This document shows positions 22,180 through 33,500 of a stretch of 64,000 nucleotides of DNA, piece by piece. Origin of the DNA: Malania oleifera (taxonomy: Eukaryota > Streptophyta > Magnoliopsida > Santalales > Ximeniaceae); NCBI RefSeq assembly GCF_029873635.1, contig NC_080426.1, positions 54,884,093-54,948,092 of the forward strand, given 5' to 3'. The first letter of the stretch is position 1, and each line of letters opens with the position of its first letter. The notes under the pieces were generated by a model. It worked only from the letters and a program-made list of their open reading frames with translations, had not been told where the DNA came from and did not search any database. The position numbers and the translations under genes were made by a program.

Positions 22180-24330
22180 CCATCCTTGTTAAACCAAGCG
22201 ATTAAATAGGACCCCTCCAACTTGGTCCTAAGAGTTATACTTGAATTTAGTTGTAGTAAAGTCCAACCTCCTCAATGCTAAGTCCTTGATAGAAATTCTT
22301 TTACTTTTACCCTAGCACAGTAGTACCTATATATTGATAATTAATTGCTCTGACATGAGCTTGCTCTCCTACCTCCTCATGAATTTAGTTATGTTTTGCT
22401 CTTAACCTTTTACTACTTATGTTGGGGTTGAAGGCTTAAACCTTATAGGTTTGCACTCCAATCTATGATAGTACCATGACTTCCATTGCAAGAACTAATT
22501 TGAATGGGATTTCCACAATAGTTGTTTTGTTGGTGGGGTAAGAATCATTGGCATCTCCTCCAACCACTTGCCATAAGCTTTTCCTAACTTGGTCATCAAA
22601 CTTTTCAAGATGGTTATGTTTATTTTCTCTAAATGACTACTGCTCTAAGGATGACTCACAAATAAGTACCTAGGCTTCACCCTTAACTACCTTACAAAAT
22701 TCTTTGAGTTCCATATTGTGAATCAAGATGTTTCCCACCTATGATCAATGGGGATCATCCAAATTCATGAAATAGTCAATTGTCACTGCTATGAATTTCC
22801 TTTTATTTAGGGCTATTGGGAGGAGACTGAGGATGTTCATACCCCACTAAGTAAAAGGCTATTGGCAAAGAAGAGGTGTGTAGAGAGGGTCATTGTGTGA
22901 TTTCTACATGTACAACTTTGGAAAAATCACACTTTTTAATTAGATTATAAACATCCTTCTATATGATAGGCCAATAGTCCTTCTAGGAAACTTTATAGGC
23001 TAAGGACTACATGGCTAGTATATACCCCCCTAATGAATTTCATGCATCAAGTAGTTTTTCTTTAATAGGTGTAAGTGACTCATGTATACATGGGTGAATA
23101 ACATTGAATAAAGCTACCATTAATGATAATATTTATATGGCCTTTCTTGTAGATAACATATTTAGGGGGATCCTTTGGCAAAGTTCTATCTATTATAAGT
23201 TCCATCATTAAGTCCTAAGTCTATCTATTCTAGTTCATGTAATGATCCAAACATCCCTTCAATGCACATCAAATTTCCCTAATTAAAGTGAATTATGGAT
23301 GCCAAACTAGATATGTTCTCAACATTTTGATAGTATGTTATGCTAATCTATTATATCTTATCTCTCTTGCAAAGTGCATTATTAGCCTTTTAACCTTTTC
23401 TAGGTATTTGTCCATCTAATCTTCACAAGCTTCAAATTCAATTTAGACTTGTCCCATCACCATACTAATAAAGCTTTATGATATAACTCATTGCTTTTCA
23501 TGGATAATCCTAGTTCAAGATTGCATCTCACCTCTGTGGCCTCAGTGAAGATACTTGGTTTAGCCTTATTGTAGTCAACATTATAAAAACCATCTACAAA
23601 TAGAATCTCATTTCTCTTCCCCTTAATTCTTCATCCATCATGTGATTTGATCTGGAAGTAGTTAATTAAACAATGAAATGGATAAAAACTTCACTTTAAT
23701 TGCTTGATGGGGCTGGTTTAGAACATTAGACTCTCTATCTTAATCGACCACTTAATTAGTCTTCTTGATATATCAAGTTTTTTGTAAAGATTAATTTACA
23801 AGGATGATTATTTGATGTGCCTAAAAGTAAGGGTAGAGTTTCCTTGTAGTGATGATCAAAACGTAAGCCACTTTATCCAATAAGGGTAGTTCTAGTTTGC
23901 CATCATAAAATTTTATAGTGTACTACACTAGCTTATAAAGGCCAGCTTCTTCCCTCACTAAGACTGAGCAGACTGCTATGTCTAACACAACCAAGTACAA
24001 GAATAGGTCCTCCTCAATTGAAGGTGGTGAAATACAAGGTACATTTTTAGTTAATGAAAAATATTTTCATGTTTATAGCCCACCTAACCTACTCAATGCT
24101 TTTGAGGAACTGGAAAAATGGAAAACATATCTTTCTTGATCTCAAAATAAATCTATTCAAGGTTGCTACTCTCCTTAAGAAACTTTATTCGTCCTTCTTT
24201 GTATGAGATGACCTCAAAATTAATCTTCTTCGACTTTAAGATTACAAAAGTCTATTTTAATAAATATTTTGCATAACATGTGTGTTGATAAATTTTGCAC
24301 AATTTCAACTCTGTTAAGACACAGTTTACA
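22180..24330 (-). pseudogene. Ty3/gypsy TAT-lineage pol remnant (RT - RNase H - integrase)
   Basis: Minus strand, many stops, but the domain order can be followed. At 24250-24080: KSKKINFEVISYKEGRIKFL and the segment before it match the end of reverse transcriptase (usual KIKAI...SYKEVQRLTGRL). At 24020-23700: RNase H, with LVREEA-like and AYVLIITTRKLYPYF, then AHQIIILV. At 23440-23380: MDKYLEKVKRLIMHFAREI, the region before integrase. At 22847-22740: WGMNILSLLPIALNKRKFI followed by IDYFMN, the integrase core, with the first catalytic Asp (usual WGMDI) now Asn. At 22660-22540: HLEKINITILKSLMTKLG. At 22230-22200: LGPSWRGPI, the integrase C-terminal motif. TAT is inferred from WGM.IL.PLP, the RNase H layout and the 3' repeats. 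Confidence 0.78.
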
Positions 24331-25274
24331 TCCTTTTGATATTGATCATTGGAGACCATTCCAATGAATGCAGAATTGCAACAAACCCATTCAAAACTCG
24401 AGAGAAATTATTGAAATTGTTTAATCAGTTTAATTTTTTTAGCCTTGTCCATATTTCATTTAACTAATTTAAAACATCTCCTCTTCCAATACAATGTAAG
24501 AATTTTTCTTTTGCCCATACATATGCTTTTATAATTAGTCATTAATATTGAGAATGATTGTGCTCAATTGTCTATTTTCATTGTCTTTGTGATGGACTAC
24601 ATCTAAATTCAAATTAGTACACCATTACTAGTGGTGAGCTTATTTAAATTGTCTGTCCTATATATGGAGTGGGTTTTCCCTTTTGACATGGACATCATCT
24701 TTGGAATTGATCTTTTCTAGATCTTCCAAAGTGAACCATAATTTCTGGATCCAATTCTAAAGGAATGAGTTAACTTTCTTCTTTTAAACAAGTCTAGCCT
24801 TTTTTATACATACAAAATTTTCCTATCTGTCTTACATTTCAGGGTTTGATCTTCAGCCAAAAATCTTTTTCCCATCTTTTTTAGTGTATGAACCTTTCTA
24901 TGTTCAGCCGAGTTCATTTGGGAGGTTGATCTAATAGATCTACTAGCTATTTTTTTAGTAATATCAATGATTTACTTTTTAACCTCAACTTTATTTGAAT
25001 AAAATCACCTATTATTATTCACAATAAAGTTTAATATTGTAATCTGCCTTCATTGTCTGTTGGTTAAATGAATTTGTGTGGATATTCCTTTGTTTTTGTT
25101 TTTTGTTTTAATCTATTTTCTACAAGATAATTACAATCCATTCTGTTTATCTAAAAAGGACCTCATCCAAGGATTTAAATTTAATCTAAAGTCGTATGAG
25201 TATTACTTGAAGTAGTTCAAAAGGACAATTGAATGGGCTAATTTTTAAAATTTATAGTCTCTTGTAAGGAGGTA
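24331..25274. other. Intergenic, no gene recognised
   Basis: AT-rich. It may hold upstream parts of the TAT element (earlier RT and gag on the minus strand), but decay is too strong for me to identify them. Confidence 0.4.
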
Positions 25275-25438
25275 AGTCAAGTCTACTCACAAGTTACTCG
25301 AACTCAACTCGTCTCTTGATTCATCTTGACTTGATTTTACTCGAGATCAAGTTGAGTTCGAGCTATTCAAGTATTTTTAACAAGTTAAATTCTAGTTCGG
25401 TAATGTCACTCAAGTTGAGTTTAGAGCTTTTCTAATTT

Positions 25439-25442
<4 letters not shown>

Positions 25443-25487
<45 letters not shown>
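25443..25487. repeat. (AT)n microsatellite
   Basis: About 22 uninterrupted AT dinucleotides, directly at the tail end of the adjacent SINE. Confidence 0.95.
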
Positions 25488-25489
<2 letters not shown>

Positions 25490-25490
<1 letters not shown>

Positions 25491-25695
25491 TATAACGCAC
25501 CGGGTATCCACGTGTCCATTTTACGGTCCACGTGACTAATCCTGCGCCCCTTGAAGTTGACCTCACAACTTTAAAGGGAGGGTAAATTCAAGAGTTCAGG
25601 GGCGGAAATGAGCGCAGGAGGGTTTGAACACCTGACCTCATGAGAGGTACTCCCGCAGCTCATACTACCACCTGAACCACACCTTGGGGGTATTT
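25490..25695 (-). mobile_element. tRNA-derived SINE
   Basis: On the minus strand the head reads CCCCAAGGTGTGGTTCAGG. This includes a pol III A box (TGGTTCAGGTGG) and, about 40 bp on, a B box (GTGTTCAAACCC). A tRNA-unrelated body with CACGTGGACC follows and the tail passes into ATATAT. Size (about 200 bp) and box spacing fit a plant SINE. Confidence 0.75.
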
Positions 25696-25955
25696 TACTA
25701 TCTTTATACTATGTAAGTCATATTATATATATATTTTATAGATATAATTGATATTATAGTACATTATACACACACACACATTTTTAATGTTAATTTATAA
25801 TTAAATTGAGTTTAATCAAGTTGAGTCTAGTTCAAGTTACATAACTTTAAGATCAATTGAGTTTGGGTTGAATTTTGAAATTGACATTTAAGTCGAGTTG
25901 AGTTTGAGTATTTTATTATGTTGACTTGACTCAATTCGACTCGACTCGACTGAAT

Positions 25956-27440
25956 ATACCCTAATTTCTTAACTATTAGCAACCTTTTATGGGAGTATGC
26001 TATATAATAGAAAATTTTTAGCACTTCTTTTTGTTTTTTGGATGAGGAAATATAAACGCATAATGCCTTGGTGCGTAGAAGCTTGCTTTGTTAGTCTAGG
26101 ACTAATCAAGATTGTTAGAAGTATTCAACTCTTTAGTAAATTGATCTGGAGCTATTTATTGGCCAAATCCTACCAAGGTGGTATTTGACAACTTGTGACT
26201 TCTATTCATGCATAGAAGTTTAGTTTTAATTTTCACAATTTTATAAGTTAAAATAAATATGACTCATTCAAAAATAATAATTTTGAAACAAAAATACGAC
26301 TTGCCTCGAGATTAAAAGAAGTTTTTTAAGTATCAAACCCTCCTCAAATATTTAACAAAAAGACACCAATCTTTCTCAGATATTTGACAATCCCCTAGAA
26401 CATTTGAGTTTTGAGACTATTATACTTGATTTATTAATTTACCTCAATTCAAAGGAAAGAAAGTGTTCCTAAAATCAATTATGCAGAGAGGTCTATGAAA
26501 TTTTTTATGCCCCAAGGAATATGCACATGATTTTATTAAACCTTATGAAAATCAGTGTCATTAACATTAATTTTTTTAGTCATAAACCACAAAGTATTTT
26601 CGTAAATTTTTTATACTAAATAAATTATCAGTTCATTGAAATCATTCAACTAATTATTTGCAACCACTTACTTTATTTTCTTCTTTTGATTAGTTAAGCT
26701 AATCGCAGAATAGAAGATTTCTAGGGATGGAATAAAAATAATATAGAGGTTTAATAAATTACAAAAGAAAGTGCGTTGACATTATTACATTATAACACAA
26801 ATGAATATGCAATTTTTTTTTCCATCCATAACATAACACGGAATAGATAATGAATAAGTAATCTCGAGTTTTAAATATCTATCTTTATTCCATTTCGTAT
26901 TTAATAGAAAAAAACTTAAATTTTTGTATGAATAATTATTTTTTATTAATATTATATTTGTATACAATTTCTATTTCATTTTCACCTAGTTAAATTTTGT
27001 CAACTAAATGTAACCTTAATGAGTAATGCTGCATTTACCTACCAAATATCATAATTTTTCTTATCCACTGCTTTAAATAGTTGTCCCATATACATAGTAC
27101 AATGCTCATGGATAAATAAAAGCATGATATTTAGAAGGTAAGTGTAGCATTTCTAAACCTTAATATATATATATCCTACTCTCATTTTCCACTTCACCCG
27201 CCTCCCCCTAGAGTACTCACCTAAGTACTGAGTGTGTCAACTACATTCGCATCCGCATACCACGAGCCTCGCCAACCCTCTCGTCGAAAGTCCCCCATTC
27301 AAACCCAACATGGACCTCCAAAAGCTGAGAAATGATAAGGTAAATTGGTTCTCTGCAAGAGTCCAAAGGGAATGGAGCTACGTTTTGAAGCAAAATGCTA
27401 CTTTAGTCCATTTGCTAGAACTCTATTTTAACTAATATTG
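25956..27440. other. Intergenic, nothing recognised
   Basis: AT-rich sequence between the foldback element and the CHID1-type gene. A short plus-strand open frame at 27232-27435 has no recognisable domain. The last ~130 bp may belong to the 3' flank of the gene on the other strand. Confidence 0.4.
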
Positions 27441-27575
27441 CATTACTGCTTAGTGCTTAACCAACTTACGATAAACGATGGCAGTAACCAAATTACGCTG
27501 TTAAAGAAGGTGAACAACAGAGACAAAATTCTGTAACACTTACACAGCATCCGAAAAGAAAGACTGAAGAACTGT
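27441..27575 (-). other. Likely 3' untranslated region of the CHID1-like gene
   Basis: AT-rich sequence directly downstream of the stop at 27576-27578. No clear AATAAA was located by eye; the end is a guess. Confidence 0.35.
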
Positions 27576-30500
27576 TTAAAGAAGATTAAAAAAATAATCC
27601 AAACCTTGCCCAATTTCCCAAATTGATATGCCAGTGCCCCACAGATGGGCTTCCTCCAGCCGCATAGAAATAGATAACAATGTTGGGTAGAACACTGCAT
27701 GTTTGATTTGGTTATGATCGAAGTACAAGAAGAAATGCTCCCCACTGTTATTCTCCCACTGCAATTCAGGCTGGTGCTTCTCCAATAAAGACAGGTAATC
27801 CCTTCCAGTAATAGCTCCACCACCTGAACCTGCAAGTTATAAAACCATTTTATACAACAACAGGAGCCCACTTCTACTATTCTACTTTTATTCATTTTCA
27901 AAGAAAATGGAATGTATTAACAACAACAAAAGTTTTTATTCATTTATTTATTTTGTTTTTATGTCTTTCACCAGGCCTTAACAAGAGATTACCAGTCAAG
28001 AAATCAGCAACTTCAAACTACAAATGCACACATTCTCTTGAAACGATTCAAAAACTCAATGAAATAGATGGATATCACATCTTTTTTTTTCTTTGGTAGT
28101 AGTGGGGGTTGTGAGATGTTCTCATTGTGTTGATCTGGAGCAGTTGAAGTACATTAAAGATTGGTTGTCAGAAGAACTATCTGATTATTTGGATTGAGTT
28201 AAATTGTACCCTACTCTGAGAACATATATTAGATCAATCTGCACTTGGTATATATTAAGTATGTCCAGATGCTAAGGTAAAATAACAACAAAAATCCTCA
28301 GGGATGTAGAACTTACCCCTACCCCAAAAGTTACTATGTTCTTCATAATCTTAACTTTTTGAATATTGAATGATTTGGACACCACTCAAAATCACCACCT
28401 GAAAACTAGATATGCATAAAAATGACATACCTTCAGAAAGGGGAAAATCATTCCCATAAAAATTGATTCCAAGGAATATCTTGTGGGCCAGTGGATGGGC
28501 TCCTTCCCTGGTACTACCAAGGAGCATCTGAAGGACAGAACGAACCCACTTAAGAGGTGCATTGGGACCTGGATGATGAGGACCTGAGAAGTCGTAAGTC
28601 ATAAGAGAGAATCCATCTACAGCATCACTCAAGATCTGAAGATCTTGTGGCCCAAAATCATGCTCTTGGAGCCTCTCTGAATGTGGTGGACCTATGACGT
28701 AGATCAATTGCAGCTGCTTATTGTTCGTCCCTGAGTTTGCAGAATGCAATGCTTGACCAAGTTGCTTTATGAACAGTACTGCCTATTCTTGCAAAACAAC
28801 AAATAGCCCACAAATCTCACTTCTCCTAAAAGTAAAAAATAGTCTGATAGTACACTAGATACTAACACCAATGATCTAGAAATTCCAGTACGACTAAAGA
28901 CTTGCAATGGCAACATCAAATGGATTACCAAGAAAGCAACAAATGAAAAGTTTGATAAATAGCAATATTTTTCCTTCCATCCTTCTCAGATGTTAAGTCC
29001 CTAAAAAACATTGTTGAAGGCAAAATGAGAATCTGCAGCTATATAACTAGCAAATCTTTTCCCCTATATCATTCATCTCAAATGTTGAGGCACTTAAATT
29101 CAAGCATCATAACAGCAATCAGACTCCTATTTTTTAAATATTTAATTGTTTTTCTTAAGTCTAATAGTCATGAAACATGAGGTGAGCTGAAGAAAATTAA
29201 GAGAAGGTGAATATCATAGGCTGAAACTCAGGAATGTTTGATTAAGAGATTCCATCATAAACACTGAACAACACTGACCCTGTCTTCCAAAAATCTACTT
29301 TTCCTGTCTCGAAAAATGGAAAAGAAGGAGAGGGATAACTGAACCATTGGATGCTAGTTAGCTGTAGAAGGACAAAAAACAATGTGCGGTCAAGAATCAA
29401 GTTTACCACGCCAACTTATTACGAGAACACAGAAAACAGAAACATGCAAAACACTTGAGCTAATTAAACAAACTGATATTTGCATTTTCTTATAATAACT
29501 TATTGAAGAAAAGTATAAATCTCAAGAAATTAGTTCCATGAAGCGGAGTAGAGTTTTACCAAAATGAAAAAGAAATATTGCTATAGAAGTTAAATTTACC
29601 ATATTCCGCATGACTGGATCATGCAAGAAACCATATGCTGCCCACCTTGACCAGGATTCTAGCACGATGCCATCATAATCCATTTCCCTATACATCAAGG
29701 AGAGGATCCACACCCAAAAAAATTATAAAAAATAAAAAAATAAATAAGAAGAGGGCAGAAAAAGAAACATGTTACCCACCTGAAATCTAACCAGTGGAAT
29801 TAATTGACCCTCAGAGGCACTATATGTTGACAGGCCCAGTAGAATTAATTCATAAACAATAGATCATAGTAGTAATACTAGTCCCCAAGGGGCCACCCCA
29901 ATGATTTGAACATGGAATTCCTTCTTAGAAGTCTTACTGTTAAATCTCAGCAGGATGGATGGGAGTTTGTGGAATGGGAAGGGCTATCCCCATTTTGTAA
30001 CTCAAGGCTCAATGGTATTCCAATGAACCAATAGAAAAATAAAAGGGAAAAAGGAAAACAACTAAAATGGTAATATTTGGTCCAGCGCTACACAACTGCA
30101 TACTTCCAAAAGGAAGTATTAAGAAAATTAATTCTTGTGTAGGATTGTGCATCATCCTTAAAATTTTCATTACGTTCCCCACAATTCACTGTCAGCTTCC
30201 AATTATAGAAACCCTCTAACCATCTCCAAAATATATCTAGGGCCATTTACAATATTTAAGATCCATAAGATGGCAAGGTTAGAAAAGGATTTTTAATGAG
30301 CAGTTCCTCATCCATCCTGAATCCCACTCAAAATACTCAATCTAAGCCAACCAGATGCCATAACTAATTTCAAAGGCATCAAGTATCCATTTGTCTGTTT
30401 GAGTAAGAACACAAGACTTCTCATCCCTTTGAACCCATGCCCAAGGTCACATCCCATCATAAATTCAATGTCAGCTAAAGAATGAAAAAAATATAAAAGC

Positions 30501-33500
30501 ACATTCAATATCAACTGAAAGGATTCTTTAAGAACACATCCAACAGAATACTCCTCTCTAACAATATGATCTAAAATTCTAAATTCAGAACTTAAGTACC
30601 AAACAAAAATAGAAGTGGAGCCTTACTTGCATTCTGTCACAATGAGGTTAATTGCTTTATCCCTTAACTTCTTCTTTCTAAGCAGGTCCTTATGAAAAGC
30701 TTCCAGAACGACTCTGGGTACAACCTATAAATCAGAAAAGCAGTTTACCAACTTAATGATTCACTCATATTTGCAAAAGAAGAATGTACTTAAAACAATA
30801 TAGATAAAAAAGGCCAATTATTTAGAAATGCTCAACAAAATAATCTTTTAAGTTTTTATAGTTTCTCTTGGACACCTCAAAACATTCAGTACTGCAAAAC
30901 TTCACTAGCATTTTATCAGAGAATTTTGACAGAGAAGCACTTTGTAAAAAGGTGTGCTATATAACACAGGCCCGTGCTTGCGTCTCTAAGCATTTTCCCT
31001 TCTAAAATTTTTTAAGTCAATATTCTCAATTCGTAGAATACATCATGAGTATTTCATTCTATTAGTGGACGTAATTAGCACAGATGAAAAATTGTACTAA
31101 ACTATTTTAGGTGTTTGATATGGTTTTACATAATTTTGCTTGTGATGCACTTAATATCCTAATCTTTTCACACACAATTGGTCCCAAGCCTGGGTAAAGG
31201 AGGGTGGTGGCATTAGGTTGTTGACAGCCAGCATAAAACTTGTTAGATCACTATGATATGAATCCTTACCAATCACATAAAATGGCAAAAAAAAAATTCA
31301 TGTACCCAACCCCATCTAGTGTTACTTAAGAATTGTTTTGTTATTGTCTTCTTTAGAAAGCTAGCAAAGTCATATACTTGATAGTAGCACACTGTATTGT
31401 AAATAATGAAATGAGGATTTTTTGTTATACCTGAGCACCTCCTTTCTTTCTAAGATCCGAGATCCATCCCATATCAGCATTATGCCTTCCCTCCAAAATT
31501 AATTTTGTCCCTTGGCTGGTAGTTGAAAGAAAAGAAACAATTAGCAGAGACAGTTCTATCTATCTTTCCAAGTTAAAAATTATTTTCAGCATAAAAATTG
31601 GGAATATCCAACAAGGTTACAGAAATGTCACTAAGAGTTTCTAGGATTCAAAAAATCCTGCCTAGACAGCCAAATGGCCTAGGCCATCATGATAGATAGT
31701 TTAAAAGGCAGTTCTGCCCATATTTTAAACTTTAAAGGCGATAAAGGCCTTGCATCTTAGCAGCTATCTAAAAAAAAAAAAAAAAGTGGTAAGTTTTTTT
31801 AAGGAATAAGAACATAAATTTGTCAAACATGATTTAGCTGACAACACCAAGTAGAATAGGTAAAGTAAACCTCAAGTAGAAATGTTTAGAAGAAGGAAAA
31901 AGTAAGTTGAGTTTTCTAACAAATCAAGTTGAGTTTTCTAACAAATCTTTTTTAAGAAGGCTAAATTCTAAAAGCTAGCAGATAGAAGGCTTCAAAGCAG
32001 AACCAAGATTGAAGTGAGAAGACTAAAGCATCATAAAATATCAATTGAGCATACCTGTTTAGAGTATACCAGATAGGGGATAAATGTGTAAACTTAGAGT
32101 TGAACCTTTTTGCCAGATCATAGCCTTTAGAATTCCTGCACAATTTTAAATGTGATCAGGAATTTATCAATTTTAAAGCTTGGTATGCAGTTACAAAAAA
32201 TGAGGACCATGAGTTATTGAGCAAAAACCTAATAAATGGCGTGATGTTGAAGTTCAGTAACCAGAAAAAAAGGAACACTAGAATAGGGAAAATGTATGCA
32301 ATTATGAACATACATAATGCAACATATTCGTAGAAGGCCTCAAAGGGCAGCAGGAGGGAGGAAGGGAGAGAGAGAGAAAGAGAGCAATTCTACTACAATC
32401 CAATACAAAATTTTAACACAAAATGCACTAACCTCCCTGGAGGTTTGCAAAAAGTGCATGGACCTCCCCTGATGTTCAAAAAATGATACCACCTCCTAAC
32501 ATTTAAATATGATGTTTTGATGGCACTTATACCTCCTCCATAAGTTTATCATGTCTTATAAAAACAGAAGTCAATTGGTGGCCTGCCCTTACTTGAAACC
32601 AACATATAAATTGTGAAAGGACTTGAAAAAATGAAAGCAGTTACAAAAATTCAACACGCCTTTTCACAGGTATGCATTTTCTTCTGCACTAGTATATGTT
32701 TCAATACAGCTAGCTTTCCATGGACTAGCATCAGCAGTTTCTTTGAAATCTAAATGAAAGGTATGTGACTTTGACCTCTTTGGCGTTTGGGCTTCTTTCA
32801 CTTAACATTTAAGGTATCGAATTGGTTATTAAGACAAATATATCACGCCGATGCCATTATGGCGAACAACAAATTGAGGTACTATAGTGTTACACCCATA
32901 TAAGTATCCCTGTATTTAAATGTCTAGGGAGGTCAATGCCATGCTTTGAATGGTAGGGGAGGTCTGCACTATTTGGCAAACCTTAGAGGAGGTCAGTGTA
33001 TTTTGTAATATAAAAAAATTGAAATATATAATCAGAAAAAGCCCATAAACAAGTTTATAAGTAAAAGCCTAATATTATATTAATTTTTTCTTTTGACAAA
33101 TGTGAATTCTAGAGATCACCCAAAATAAACACGAGCTTTGACATCCTGTATGATCATATCCCTAGCCATATCAGGAAGCTCATGACCCATGAGAATATAA
33201 CAAAATAGAACTGCGAAGAAGCCGCAAAAATAAAACACAAAATTAGAATCACTATTTTCAATGTTTCAAACAATTAACATCAAAAAGCCTGGCTAGCTCA
33301 ATAACCGGCTTCACCATACCAACTTCTTTTAGGAGAATGATTGTAATGACCAGGTATATCCAGCGAAGGCCTCTCAAAATTGACAATAACTCATGCATTA
33401 GATTGGGCCTAGGATCAATTACTACCGCATAAGCAATCAATGAGATGCCTAGATGGTCTCTTATAGTTCCCCTGTTCCCCAAAACAAATATAATACAGGT

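Larger units (their letters stand above)
25275..25955. mobile_element. Imperfect long inverted-repeat (foldback/MITE-like) element
   Basis: The left flank (25275-25440) reads GTCAAGTCTACTCACAAG ... CTCGAACTCAACTCGTC. The reverse complement of the right flank (25790-25955) reads GTCAAGTCAACATAATAA ... CTCAAACTCAACTCGAC. Both arms are full of short ACTCGA/TCGAGT repeats. An (AT)n microsatellite (25443-25487) and a SINE (25490-25695) occupy the centre. I cannot see a clean TSD. Confidence 0.5.

Noticed and set aside
25490..25695. A functional tRNA gene
   Set aside because: A and B boxes are present, but no cloverleaf or anticodon arm could be drawn, and the sequence continues into a SINE body and tail.
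27232..27435. 67-codon plus-strand open frame next to the CHID1-like gene, with a possible GTAAAT donor
   Set aside because: No recognisable domain, no downstream exons on that strand, and it faces the 3' end of the real gene.
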